From assembly GCA_013375355.1 (NCBI GenBank), contig JABXJV010000130.1, positions 1 through 6,045 of the forward strand: 6,045 bases of DNA, read 5' to 3'. The notes under the pieces are model-generated. The model saw only the letters and a program-made list of their open reading frames with translations, made no database searches and was not told the origin of the DNA. How positions within the stretch are numbered: position 1 is the first letter of the stretch; every line of letters begins with the position of its first letter. Positions 1 to 4,866 of the stretch are shown one piece after another. The DNA comes from Candidatus Helarchaeota archaeon (GTDB taxonomy: Archaea; Asgardarchaeota; Lokiarchaeia; Helarchaeales; JABXJV01). The translations under genes were made by a program, and so were the position numbers.

Positions 1-372
1 AATAAGGCTGGAGTACAATATGAAAAAACTCAAATTCATTCCCAGGTGTCATATAAAAAATACGATGATGCGGCAAATAAAGCTAACGCATATTTCCAAG
101 CTGGAAATAAAGGCGAAACTTTGAAATATCTCCAAGAAGCATTATTTTGGGCAAAACAAGCTAAATTTGAAGATGGAGTTAACTGGTGCGAAAATCAAAT
201 TGTGTATATATCTAATTTATTGAATGTTGCAGCTCCTGTTGAAATGGGAACTGTAGTGCTTACTTGTACGACTTGTAATAAATTCTTCAAGGTCAAAAAT
301 GAAGGCGACTATTTATGTCCTAAATGTTCTTCAACTCTGGTAAGAGTGAGTTCAAGCTCGATAAAAGTTTAA
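1..372 (+). CDS. C-terminal part of a TPR-like helical protein with a zinc ribbon (5' end outside the window)
   Basis: The reading frame is open from base 1 to the TAA at 370-372, giving 123 residues with no start needed inside the window. A GTG at 46 could serve as a start but has no ribosome binding site before it, so I treat the gene as truncated on its 5' side. Residues about 16-75 are predicted helical, with alternating small and aromatic residues (for example AYFQAGNKGETLKYLQEAL) as in TPR or MIT-type helical hairpins. Residues 89-109 form a four-cysteine zinc ribbon, CTTC then 13 residues then CPKC. A short serine-rich tail follows. Such a scaffold-plus-ribbon layout suggests protein or nucleic-acid binding rather than catalysis, but no specific function can be named. 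It converges on the acetyltransferase gene on the opposite strand. Confidence 0.75.
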   Translation, partial: NKAGVQYEKTQIHSQVSYKKYDDAANKANAYFQAGNKGETLKYLQEALFWAKQAKFEDGVNWCENQIVYISNLLNVAAPVEMGTVVLTCTTCNKFFKVKNEGDYLCPKCSSTLVRVSSSSIKV

Positions 373-460
373 GCAATTTCATAAAAAAATAATTGTACTA
401 GCAAAATTTAAATATCAAATATAGTTTATAATTATTAGGAAAACGTAGGAATTTCAATAA

Positions 461-532
461 GAGCCTTGCCCCTGCTAACTACTTTTTAACCCCCTCCTCC
501 CTACATTCCCCTTTTTGGCGGGGGTAAGGCTC
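461..532 (+). other. Long-armed intergenic hairpin, possible structured RNA or terminator
   Basis: Bases 461-472 (GAGCCTTGCCCC) pair with 521-532 (GGGGTAAGGCTC) over 12 positions, with one G-T wobble at 468/525. The stem can continue inward to 478/515, adding four Watson-Crick pairs and two further wobbles (473/520, 476/517). The loop (479-514) is almost entirely pyrimidine. All three wobbles are G-U in a plus-strand RNA but A-C mismatches in a minus-strand RNA, so the plus transcript folds better. The hairpin lies between two convergent genes, about 90 bases past the zinc-ribbon gene and about 95 past the acetyltransferase gene. It may be a 3' UTR structure, a bidirectional transcription barrier, or a small independent RNA. 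The rest of 373-627 shows no gene. Confidence 0.6.
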
Positions 533-627
533 ACCCATATTAAATAATGAAATAAATTGATTTTTTCTCCAGAATTCAAATAGAAATTTTTTTCTCATCA
601 AGTTGTTTTTGGATCTTGTAATTTATT

Positions 628-1098
628 TTATTTCATGAATTCCTCTTTGGTTAATCTATAAAAAAACCAATTTAAACGAGATGCACCAATTTTTTCATAA
701 AATTTTATTGCAGGCTCATTCCAAGTTAGAACACACCATTCCATTCTTCCGCATTCTCTTAGTTGTGCTTGTTTAACACAAAAATTAAATAACTTCTCCC
801 CAAAACCTTTTCTTCTATATTCTTCCAGAATAAGTATATCTTCTAAATAGAGAGTTGGCATGGCAAGGAAGGATGAATAAGTAAAAAAGAATATTATATA
901 ACCTATAGGCTTTCCATTCAAAAAGCCTAAATATGCTTCATATTTAGGATCTTCGGACAATCCATCTCTTTTCAATCTAACCTTTGCTTCGTCATCGGGA
1001 GGTTCGAGTTTTTCGTATTCGGCTAATTTTTCAATTAAATAAACGAAATCATTAAAGTTACTTTCCGAAATACGTTCAATTTTAAATTCATCAGTCAT
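628..1098 (-). CDS. GNAT family N-acetyltransferase, diamine/thialysine (SSAT-like) type
   Basis: This 156-residue cytosolic enzyme should transfer an acetyl group from acetyl-CoA to a primary amine. The N-terminus has a LAEYEKL segment like that of spermidine/spermine N1-acetyltransferase relatives. Motif A spans about residues 85-104, with the acetyl-CoA pyrophosphate loop RRKGFG at 95-100. Motif B is the WNEPAIKFYEKIGA stretch (126-139). Y134 lies where SSAT-type enzymes carry the general-acid tyrosine. The length is normal for the family (about 150-170), so the gene looks complete. The substrate (polyamine, thialysine or another amine) cannot be told from sequence. The ATG is preceded by a TATA-like box centred about 26 bases upstream, suggesting a leaderless or nearly leaderless mRNA. 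The neighbours give no pathway context. Confidence 0.9.
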   Translation of the reverse strand: MTDEFKIERISESNFNDFVYLIEKLAEYEKLEPPDDEAKVRLKRDGLSEDPKYEAYLGFLNGKPIGYIIFFFTYSSFLAMPTLYLEDILILEEYRRKGFGEKLFNFCVKQAQLRECGRMEWCVLTWNEPAIKFYEKIGASRLNWFFYRLTKEEFMK

Positions 1099-1120
1099 AA
1101 TTAGGAATAATCAAGTGCAA

Positions 1121-1127
1121 ATATAAA
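1121..1127 (-). promoter_or_regulatory. TATA-like box of the acetyltransferase gene
   Basis: Read on the minus strand this is TTTATAT, preceded by a purine-leaning ACATAA that could serve as BRE. Its centre (1124) is 26 bases from the first base of the ATG at 1098. That is the usual TATA-to-transcription-start spacing in archaea, so the transcript would begin at or next to the start codon. No ribosome binding site is seen in between, which agrees with leaderless translation. Confidence 0.5.
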
Positions 1128-1198
1128 TTATGTCTGAGCTTCTTCCCGAAGTGAAAGGTTATTTTCTAAGTCACTATTCTATCGCAAACAAGAATTTT

Positions 1199-1205
1199 AA
1201 AAAAA
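1199..1205 (-). terminator. T-tract terminator after the small membrane-protein gene
   Basis: Seven consecutive T on the minus strand begin seven bases beyond the TGA stop (1212-1214). A bare T-tract without a hairpin is the usual archaeal termination signal. Confidence 0.45.
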
Positions 1206-1211
1206 TAATGA

Positions 1212-1556
1212 TCATACATTTATTAATAAATATAAACCCCATGAGAAATCAATTATTCTATGGATTAAAGAAATTATAAGAATTGTTACTACTGCTTTAT
1301 GATAAGTAATTTCCCAACTTTCTCCGCCAATTCCTTCATACCCAAGTTTTAATACTAAAAAGTACATCAGCGGAACGAAACAATAGAATATCATAAAGAA
1401 GTCGAAATTCAATTTCGTTAATGGATGAACTTCAACGAATCCTAATATTTTAATTGCATATAAAGAAAGAAATATAGTTCCATAAAGAAAAATAGAAATA
1501 AATAATGCTATTTTTTTCTCAATTAAATAGCATTTTACACAGAATTCTTTTTTCAT
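1212..1556 (-). CDS. Small membrane protein with three predicted helices, unknown function
   Basis: The protein has 114 residues from the ATG at 1556. A TTG at 1568 is in frame and would add four residues (MGSN). I prefer the ATG: it starts the lysine-rich MKKEF, and the T-rich TATA-like stretch at 1571-1583 lies about 22 bases upstream of it. A CVKC cysteine pair sits at residues 6-9 near the membrane surface, on the cytosolic side if the positive-inside rule holds (KK at 14-15). Predicted transmembrane segments are about 16-40, 50-72 and 87-113. The loop between the second and third is glycine-rich (LGYEGIGGES). No family is recognised. The 53-residue gene ends 29 bases upstream on the same strand, so the two could share a transcript. 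A T-tract follows the TGA stop. Confidence 0.7.
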   Translation of the reverse strand: MKKEFCVKCYLIEKKIALFISIFLYGTIFLSLYAIKILGFVEVHPLTKLNFDFFMIFYCFVPLMYFLVLKLGYEGIGGESWEITYHKAVVTILIISLIHRIIDFSWGLYLLINV

Positions 1557-1585
1557 ATTGGAACCCAAGGAAAATAAATAAAAGA

Positions 1586-1747
1586 TTAAGATTTGAGCGT
1601 TTTTACAAATCTATATAATTCCCAGAAGGTTAATGTTTCCCATTTTCCGTTAAAATGATTTTTTAGATAATTAATTTTCGCAGTCGTGCTAAGTTCAGGG
1701 GACCATACAGCTTTAATTTCTTGGTTGGTGGTGTTAGTGCTTGCCAT
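1586..1747 (-). CDS. Small 53-residue protein of unknown function
   Basis: On the minus strand an ATG at 1747 opens a 53-codon frame ending in TAA at 1586-1588. The protein is mildly basic. It has a polar, Thr/Asn-rich N-terminus (MASTNTTNQE) and an aromatic C-terminal half with three Trp in all (W15, W36, W42; for example KWETLTFWELYRF), which looks like a small folded or amphipathic helical protein. AGTGAT, close to the archaeal ribosome-binding consensus, sits at 1757-1752, four to five bases before the ATG. TATTTAAAT at 1789-1781 is correctly placed for a transcript starting about 11 bases before the ATG. These signals together make the gene credible despite its size. It resembles no family I know. 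It ends 29 bases before the membrane-protein gene and may be co-transcribed with it. Confidence 0.6.
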   Translation of the reverse strand: MASTNTTNQEIKAVWSPELSTTAKINYLKNHFNGKWETLTFWELYRFVKTLKS

Positions 1748-1751
1748 ATTC

Positions 1752-1789
1752 ATCACTAAATGTTATTTGTGAAAAATGTGATTTAAATA
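1752..1789 (-). promoter_or_regulatory. TATA-like box and ribosome binding site of the 53-residue gene
   Basis: On the minus strand, TATTTAAAT (1789-1781) is followed about 24 bases later by AGTGAT (1757-1752), then four bases and the ATG at 1747. A start of transcription near 1759 would give an 11-base leader containing the ribosome binding site. Confidence 0.45.
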
Positions 1790-1940
1790 GATTTTTACTT
1801 AGATTGATCAGATTAAATTGACTTTGGGGGGAGAGATGGCTGAAAGTATTCTTCAATTTTTTTAGTTATCATCATCCCTTGATGTGTATTAAAATTAAGA
1901 AAATAAAATAATGATGTAGAATCTCAAATTTGCCACTATA

Positions 1941-1950
1941 TTTTTAAATA
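1941..1950 (+). promoter_or_regulatory. TATA-like element before the 67-residue gene
   Basis: The run CTATATTTTTAAATA (1936-1950) contains two possible TATA cores. The left one (about 1937-1943) is about 25 bases from the ATG at 1965. The right one (TTTAAATA, 1943-1950) is about 27 bases from the in-frame ATG at 1974. Both fit a leaderless transcript, so this promoter leaves the start codon ambiguous. The rest of the 217-base divergent gap (1748-1964) shows only a G-rich run and a 9-codon frame at 1826-1865. Confidence 0.4.
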
Positions 1951-1964
1951 TCATCAACGGGATT

Positions 1965-2168
1965 ATGAAGAAAATGAGTATTGGTTTTAGTTTAGATGAT
2001 TTGTTAACATTTAGAGAGAAAATATATGATGTTCATAATTTGGCCTGGAAAAAGTATCATGAAACTGGAGTAGAGGATCATATTTTGATAGGTATAGATG
2101 CTATGTGCGCTCTTAGGGATTGCAGCGAAATGATGGAATATATTATACGCAGATACGGATTTAACTAA
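1965..2168 (+). CDS. 67-residue helical protein, unknown function
   Basis: An ATG at 1965 opens a frame ending in TAA at 2166-2168. An alternative ATG at 1974 would remove three residues and start at MSIGFSLDDLL. Predicted structure is two or three amphipathic helices: about residues 10-34 (LDDLLTFREKIYDVHNLAWK), a short turn (ETGVEDH), and about 40-64 with two cysteines (C48, C53). There is no membrane segment or signal peptide. Composition is balanced and codon use is AT-rich like the flanking genes. I recognise no family; such small helical proteins are often regulators or partner-binding subunits, but nothing here shows that. A T-tract terminator directly follows the stop, so it is probably a single-gene unit. 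Confidence 0.65.
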   Translation: MKKMSIGFSLDDLLTFREKIYDVHNLAWKKYHETGVEDHILIGIDAMCALRDCSEMMEYIIRRYGFN

Positions 2169-2169
2169 C

Positions 2170-2176
2170 TTTTTTT
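2170..2176 (+). terminator. T-tract terminator after the 67-residue gene
   Basis: Seven T in a row begin two bases after the TAA stop at 2166-2168, with no hairpin, as in archaeal intrinsic termination. Confidence 0.5.
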
Positions 2177-2183
2177 CAATTGG

Positions 2184-2202
2184 ATAGAAACCCTTATAAA
2201 TA
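2184..2202 (+). promoter_or_regulatory. Strong BRE/TATA promoter
   Basis: ATAGAAACC followed by CTTATAAATA (TATA core 2194-2202) closely matches the archaeal purine-rich BRE plus TATA layout, and it is the best promoter in the window by eye. Transcription would start near 2224. That gives a leader of about 34 bases ending in a GTGAT ribosome binding site before the 31-codon frame at 2258. Confidence 0.55.
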
Positions 2203-2246
2203 ATTAATTATGCTTGGCTTCTTCCATGGAGTAAAAACAAAGATAT

Positions 2247-2251
2247 GTGAT
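2247..2251 (+). promoter_or_regulatory. Ribosome binding site of the 31-codon gene
   Basis: GTGAT complements the 3' end of archaeal 16S rRNA (consensus GGTGAT) and lies six bases before the ATG at 2258, a normal spacing. It is the main reason for accepting this very short frame as coding. Confidence 0.45.
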
Positions 2252-2257
2252 TAAATA

Positions 2258-2353
2258 ATGTTAAATAAAGACTATTGGTACCACCGCAAGATATTCCCTT
2301 TAAAGAACAAAAAAATGAAAAAGAAGCCTAAAAATAAGGGAAAAAAAAAGTAA
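2258..2353 (+). CDS. 31-residue lysine-rich basic peptide
   Basis: An ATG at 2258 runs 31 codons to TAA at 2351-2353. The N-terminal half is mixed and aromatic (MLNKDYWYHRKIFPLK). The C-terminal half is nearly all lysine with Asn, Pro and Gly, a disordered polycationic tail. The peptide could bind RNA, DNA or the ribosome; it is comparable in size and charge to the tiny ribosomal protein L41e but does not share its arginine-rich sequence, so I do not assign it. The promoter, ribosome binding site and T-tract end fit a complete one-gene unit. The low-complexity A-rich tail could also arise by chance in such an AT-rich stretch, and the unit could instead make a small non-coding RNA. Confidence 0.45.
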   Translation: MLNKDYWYHRKIFPLKNKKMKKKPKNKGKKK

Positions 2354-2359
2354 AATAAA

Positions 2360-2376
2360 TTTTTATATATTTTTTT
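2360..2376 (+). terminator. T-rich terminator after the 31-codon gene
   Basis: A T5 run (2360-2364) and a T7 run (2370-2376) separated by ATATA begin seven bases after the TAA stop. This double T-tract is a good archaeal transcription end. Confidence 0.5.
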
Positions 2377-2450
2377 AATACTATTATTTAACTATAAGGG
2401 AGCTCTATTATTTTTTTCGAATTGAGGAAGTTTTGTAATGCGTACTAAGG

Positions 2451-2537
2451 ATGAAAAAAAATAAAACAGAGGTAATATAGATTATAAACCCAATACATTA
2501 TGTTGTAATTGGAATTTTCTTCATTATTGCAGCACTT
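2451..2537 (+). other. Probable missing N-terminus of the 7-TM gene, interrupted by an in-frame TAG
   Basis: This stretch is in the same frame as the gene at 2538. It begins with ATG at 2451 (MKKNKTEVI), meets TAG at 2478-2480, then continues open as IINPIHYVVIGIFFIIAAL directly into the M at 2538. The last part is a clear transmembrane helix whose other half is encoded after 2538. No ATG, GTG or TTG lies between the TAG and 2538. Possible explanations are a non-standard start (ATT or ATA), readthrough or recoding of the TAG, a recent nonsense mutation, or an assembly error. Confidence 0.5.
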
Positions 2538-3584
2538 ATGCTTTATCTTGGGATAAGAACCTATCGCAATTACTTGGAAAATCGATCAAAGCGAGTGCTT
2601 TACTTTGGAATGGGGCTTGTCTCGCTGGGGACAGCTTCACTCTTCGCTGGTCTGGAAAAGACATTTTTAATTCTAAATTTAACCCCTTTTTTTGTGCTTT
2701 CAGTTAATTTAATACAAGTTTCTTGTAATTCTATAGGATATTTATTAATAAATCGCTTTTGTCTCCATGTAGTTATTCCAAAGCATGAAAAAAAAGTATT
2801 CATTTTCAACCTAATATTAGCATCAATTGATTTAACAATATACATAATGTTCCCGCCAACTATACTCTATTCGACTTATGAACTCACCCTACACGAAATC
2901 GTTATAGTGTTTCAATTTATTTTTGGGATTCCTATTGTGTTAATGATTCCTATTTTGCTATTCTATTATTCACATATAATGAGGAGGCAATCTCCACCTC
3001 ACTCTAAGAGATCCTTTTGGTTAGGAATGTCTAATATATTCATTTTCTTTGTTTATAATTTAAAAAATTTTTTACCCGAAGGATTTGCTGATCTTACTCG
3101 GCTTCTTTGGATCCCGGCATTTCTTTTTTGGTATATATGTTTTATTAGTTTTATTGAGGTGGATTGGCCTCAAAAAGTTCGTTATCTTTTTATTATTATG
3201 GCAAATAGTGGCATATGTATTTTTGACCATCCCTTTAATACAAAAGAGTTAATAGAACGTCAATTAATTGGAGGCACCATAGCAGGCATTTCTGGAGTTG
3301 TTCAAGAAATTACTCGAAGTAAACAGAAATTGCAATTATTGGACCAGGGGGATACTAAGATAATACTTGAATATGGTACCTTCATAATTGGAGTTCTGAT
3401 AACAGAGGAAAATTTTGGCATACTCCGAAAAAAATTAAAAAAATTAGTAGAAAAATTCGAGTTGCATTTTAAAGATTCGCTTCAGGATTTTTCGGGGTCG
3501 CTGAATGAGTTTGAAGGAACGAAAGAATTAATAGATGAGATATTTTCCTATAAAAAATTCATAGATCGCACTATATTCCATTGA
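2538..3584 (+). CDS. 7-TM membrane protein with a cytosolic longin/roadblock-like domain
   Basis: The frame has 348 residues from the only conventional start to TGA. Predicted helices are about 19-38, 50-72, 86-105, 118-145, 159-177 and 189-207. With the half helix at residues 1-5 and its upstream continuation this makes seven, resembling the 7-TM sensor regions found in front of histidine kinases. No kinase follows. Residues about 215-340 instead show strands (YLFIIMANSGICIFDHPF), a helix (IERQLIGGTIAGISGVVQEI), a strand meander (263-291) and a long helix (292-315). That order, beta-beta-alpha-beta-beta-beta-alpha with the small-residue GG..AG.SG helix, fits the longin/roadblock-like domains abundant in Asgard archaea, which often partner with small GTPases. 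I infer a receptor or membrane anchor that passes a signal or recruits a GTPase; ligand and partner are unknown. No GTPase gene is in the window. The true start is uncertain because TM1 begins upstream, behind an in-frame TAG. Confidence 0.75.
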   Translation: MLYLGIRTYRNYLENRSKRVLYFGMGLVSLGTASLFAGLEKTFLILNLTPFFVLSVNLIQVSCNSIGYLLINRFCLHVVIPKHEKKVFIFNLILASIDLTIYIMFPPTILYSTYELTLHEIVIVFQFIFGIPIVLMIPILLFYYSHIMRRQSPPHSKRSFWLGMSNIFIFFVYNLKNFLPEGFADLTRLLWIPAFLFWYICFISFIEVDWPQKVRYLFIIMANSGICIFDHPFNTKELIERQLIGGTIAGISGVVQEITRSKQKLQLLDQGDTKIILEYGTFIIGVLITEENFGILRKKLKKLVEKFELHFKDSLQDFSGSLNEFEGTKELIDEIFSYKKFIDRTIFH

Positions 3585-3730
3585 TTTCAAAGATTGACTT
3601 TATATTAATCTATGTCGACTTTTCCATCAACATATATGGTTCAAAAGACTCCTAAATAATTTTGATGAATTTAATTCTGAGAATAAAATGCAGAATAGTT
3701 AATAATTAGGGATGAATATAAAGAGAAACA

Positions 3731-4405
3731 GTGAAATTTGTGGTTTTAGAAGAACAAAGTAAAAAACGATGGGATGAAATTTTTCGAGATGAAAAGAAAT
3801 CTAAAATTTTCCTTTCTGGAATTCAAGATGGTATGCCAAAATTTGCTGAAATTTGTAAAAAAAATAAATTTAAAAGAATATTAGATCTAGCTTGTGGCTC
3901 TGGTAGACATATTTTATACTTGGTTAAGTCGGGGTTTGAAGTGAATGGTCTTGACTTTTCAAATGAAGGAATTAAGAAAGCAAAATCTCAATTAGAAGAA
4001 AAAAAGCTCCATGCCGAACTCGTTATTAGCTCAATGTACAAAAAATTTCCTTATAATGATAAGTTATTTGATGCCGTAATATGTATTCGTGCAATTCACC
4101 ATAATTTAATATCAAAGATTAGAATAGCAATTAAGGAAATAGAAAGAGTTCTGAAACCTAATGGTCTTATTTTTATCACAGTTCCTAAAAAGAGGTCTAA
4201 GAAGGAGGTGCCGAAAGAAAGACAATTTGGAATCAAATATATTGCCTCAAGGACTTATATAATATTAGGGGGAGAAGAAAAGGATGTTCCCCATTATAGT
4301 TTTAATAAGAAGCTGTTGTATAAAGAGTTTGGAAACTTTGAAATTCAAAAATTCTGGATAGATGATTTGGTTCATTATTGTTTTATTGGAAAATTAAGAA
4401 AGTAA
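3731..4405 (+). CDS. Class I SAM-dependent methyltransferase (Methyltransf_11-like)
   Basis: A 224-residue cytosolic protein. Motif I, LDLACGSGRH (51-60), is the glycine-rich S-adenosylmethionine loop. Motif II ends in the acidic D75 (GLDFS), which binds the SAM ribose. FPYNDKLFDAVICIRAIHH (106-124) covers the post-motif strand and helix, and IERVLKPNGLIFITVPK (137-153) is the typical RVLKPGG-like motif. The C-terminal part (about 160-224) is shorter than in many relatives and should form the substrate pocket. The methyl acceptor cannot be told. The start is GTG: an in-frame TAA at 3719-3721 prevents a longer form, and a TTAATAATTA box at 3699-3708 lies about 27 bases upstream, suggesting a leaderless transcript. 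An ATG at 3712 is out of frame. The gap to the 7-TM gene is 146 bases, so operon membership is unlikely. Confidence 0.85.
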   Translation: MKFVVLEEQSKKRWDEIFRDEKKSKIFLSGIQDGMPKFAEICKKNKFKRILDLACGSGRHILYLVKSGFEVNGLDFSNEGIKKAKSQLEEKKLHAELVISSMYKKFPYNDKLFDAVICIRAIHHNLISKIRIAIKEIERVLKPNGLIFITVPKKRSKKEVPKERQFGIKYIASRTYIILGGEEKDVPHYSFNKKLLYKEFGNFEIQKFWIDDLVHYCFIGKLRK

Positions 4406-4440
4406 GGGATAGTGAACTATTTGCATTTTGAGCCAAATCT

Positions 4441-4446
4441 AGGAGG
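4441..4446 (+). promoter_or_regulatory. Orphan consensus Shine-Dalgarno sequence without a start codon
   Basis: AGGAGG is a perfect match to the anti-Shine-Dalgarno, yet no ATG, GTG or TTG follows at usable distance. At the right spacing there is an ATA that opens an eight-codon frame (IFKKYKYR) ending in TAA. It may be chance or a relic of a decayed small gene. The remainder of 4406-4524 has no other gene. Confidence 0.25.
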
Positions 4447-4461
4447 AAATAATATTTAAAA

Positions 4462-4472
4462 AATATAAATAT
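4462..4472 (+). promoter_or_regulatory. TATA-like box before the basic-protein gene
   Basis: AATATAAATAT would place the transcription start near 4494, giving a leader of about 30 bases that includes the GAGG ribosome binding site at 4514-4517. The region is very AT-rich, so this is only a candidate. Confidence 0.3.
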
Positions 4473-4524
4473 CGATAATAAAAAAGTCAAGGATAAAGAT
4501 CTTTTATAATTTTGAGGGAAAAAT

Positions 4525-4866
4525 ATGCCAACTTCTAAAAGAGAAAAACCTAAAAGAGAAAAGTTAAAACAATTTGGAAACGAATACTTTGAATTTGTAA
4601 CATCCGTATATTCAAAAACAGACCTTAACAAAAAGAAAAACGAACTAAAAGCAAGATTTTTTAGATCCCGATCTGTAAAAAGAGGAGATCATTGGGACAT
4701 TTATAGATTAGCACATAAGTTTAAAAAATTTAGAATAGAGTATATTAATAAAGAGACGGGAAAAAAAGAGAGTATGAAAGTTTTATTTCCTACAAAAAAA
4801 GAAGCAAAAAGCTCAGTAATGGGTAAGATGGCAAGTAAAATTTTAAAAATTGAAGAAATAAAATGA
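4525..4866 (+). CDS. Very basic 113-residue protein, possibly nucleic-acid binding
   Basis: The ATG at 4525 has a good ribosome binding site (GAGG, seven bases upstream), and the frame ends in TGA. The first 16 residues are almost all Lys, Arg, Glu and Pro and probably disordered. A helix with aromatics (FGNEYFEFVTSVY) follows, then a basic helix (NKKKNELKARFFRSRSVKR). The C-terminal half, about 68-112, reads as strands and a helix: FRIEYINKETGKKESMKVLF then PTKKEAKSSVMGKMASKIL. Three strands followed by a TKKEA-type helix resemble the AP2/Arm-like DNA-binding modules of integrases, but this is a visual resemblance and no catalytic domain follows. The strong positive charge supports nucleic-acid or ribosome binding. 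No family is recognised with confidence. It stands alone, 119 bases after the methyltransferase gene. Confidence 0.65.
   Translation: MPTSKREKPKREKLKQFGNEYFEFVTSVYSKTDLNKKKNELKARFFRSRSVKRGDHWDIYRLAHKFKKFRIEYINKETGKKESMKVLFPTKKEAKSSVMGKMASKILKIEEIK

Noticed and set aside
20..124. ATG frame MKKLKFIPRCH... near the left edge
   Set aside because: It overlaps the zinc-ribbon protein in another frame, is short, and lacks a ribosome binding site.
1829..1846. GGAGAGATGGCTGAAAG resembles the 5' end of a serine tRNA
   Set aside because: The following bases form no anticodon arm, T-arm or complementary acceptor 3' strand, so no tRNA can be folded; a tRNA remnant is not supported by so short a match.
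1826..1865. Nine-codon frame (MAESILQFF) behind a G-rich GGGGGGAGAG
   Set aside because: Too short to support, the upstream G-run is a poor ribosome binding site by position, and no dependent gene lies close downstream to make it a leader peptide.
1126..2240. Similar strings at 1126-1152 and 2206-2232 (shared GCTTCTTCC core)
   Set aside because: Only nine bases are identical and the flanks match loosely, so it is not distinguishable from chance.
2600..2845. Minus-strand frame opposite the 7-TM gene
   Set aside because: It lies wholly antisense to a convincing membrane protein frame and has no signals of its own.
4383..4631. Minus-strand hydrophobic frame across the methyltransferase/basic-protein gap
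   Set aside because: It is mostly antisense to the lysine-rich start of the basic protein, which explains its Phe/Leu/Ser composition; no promoter or ribosome binding site is seen.
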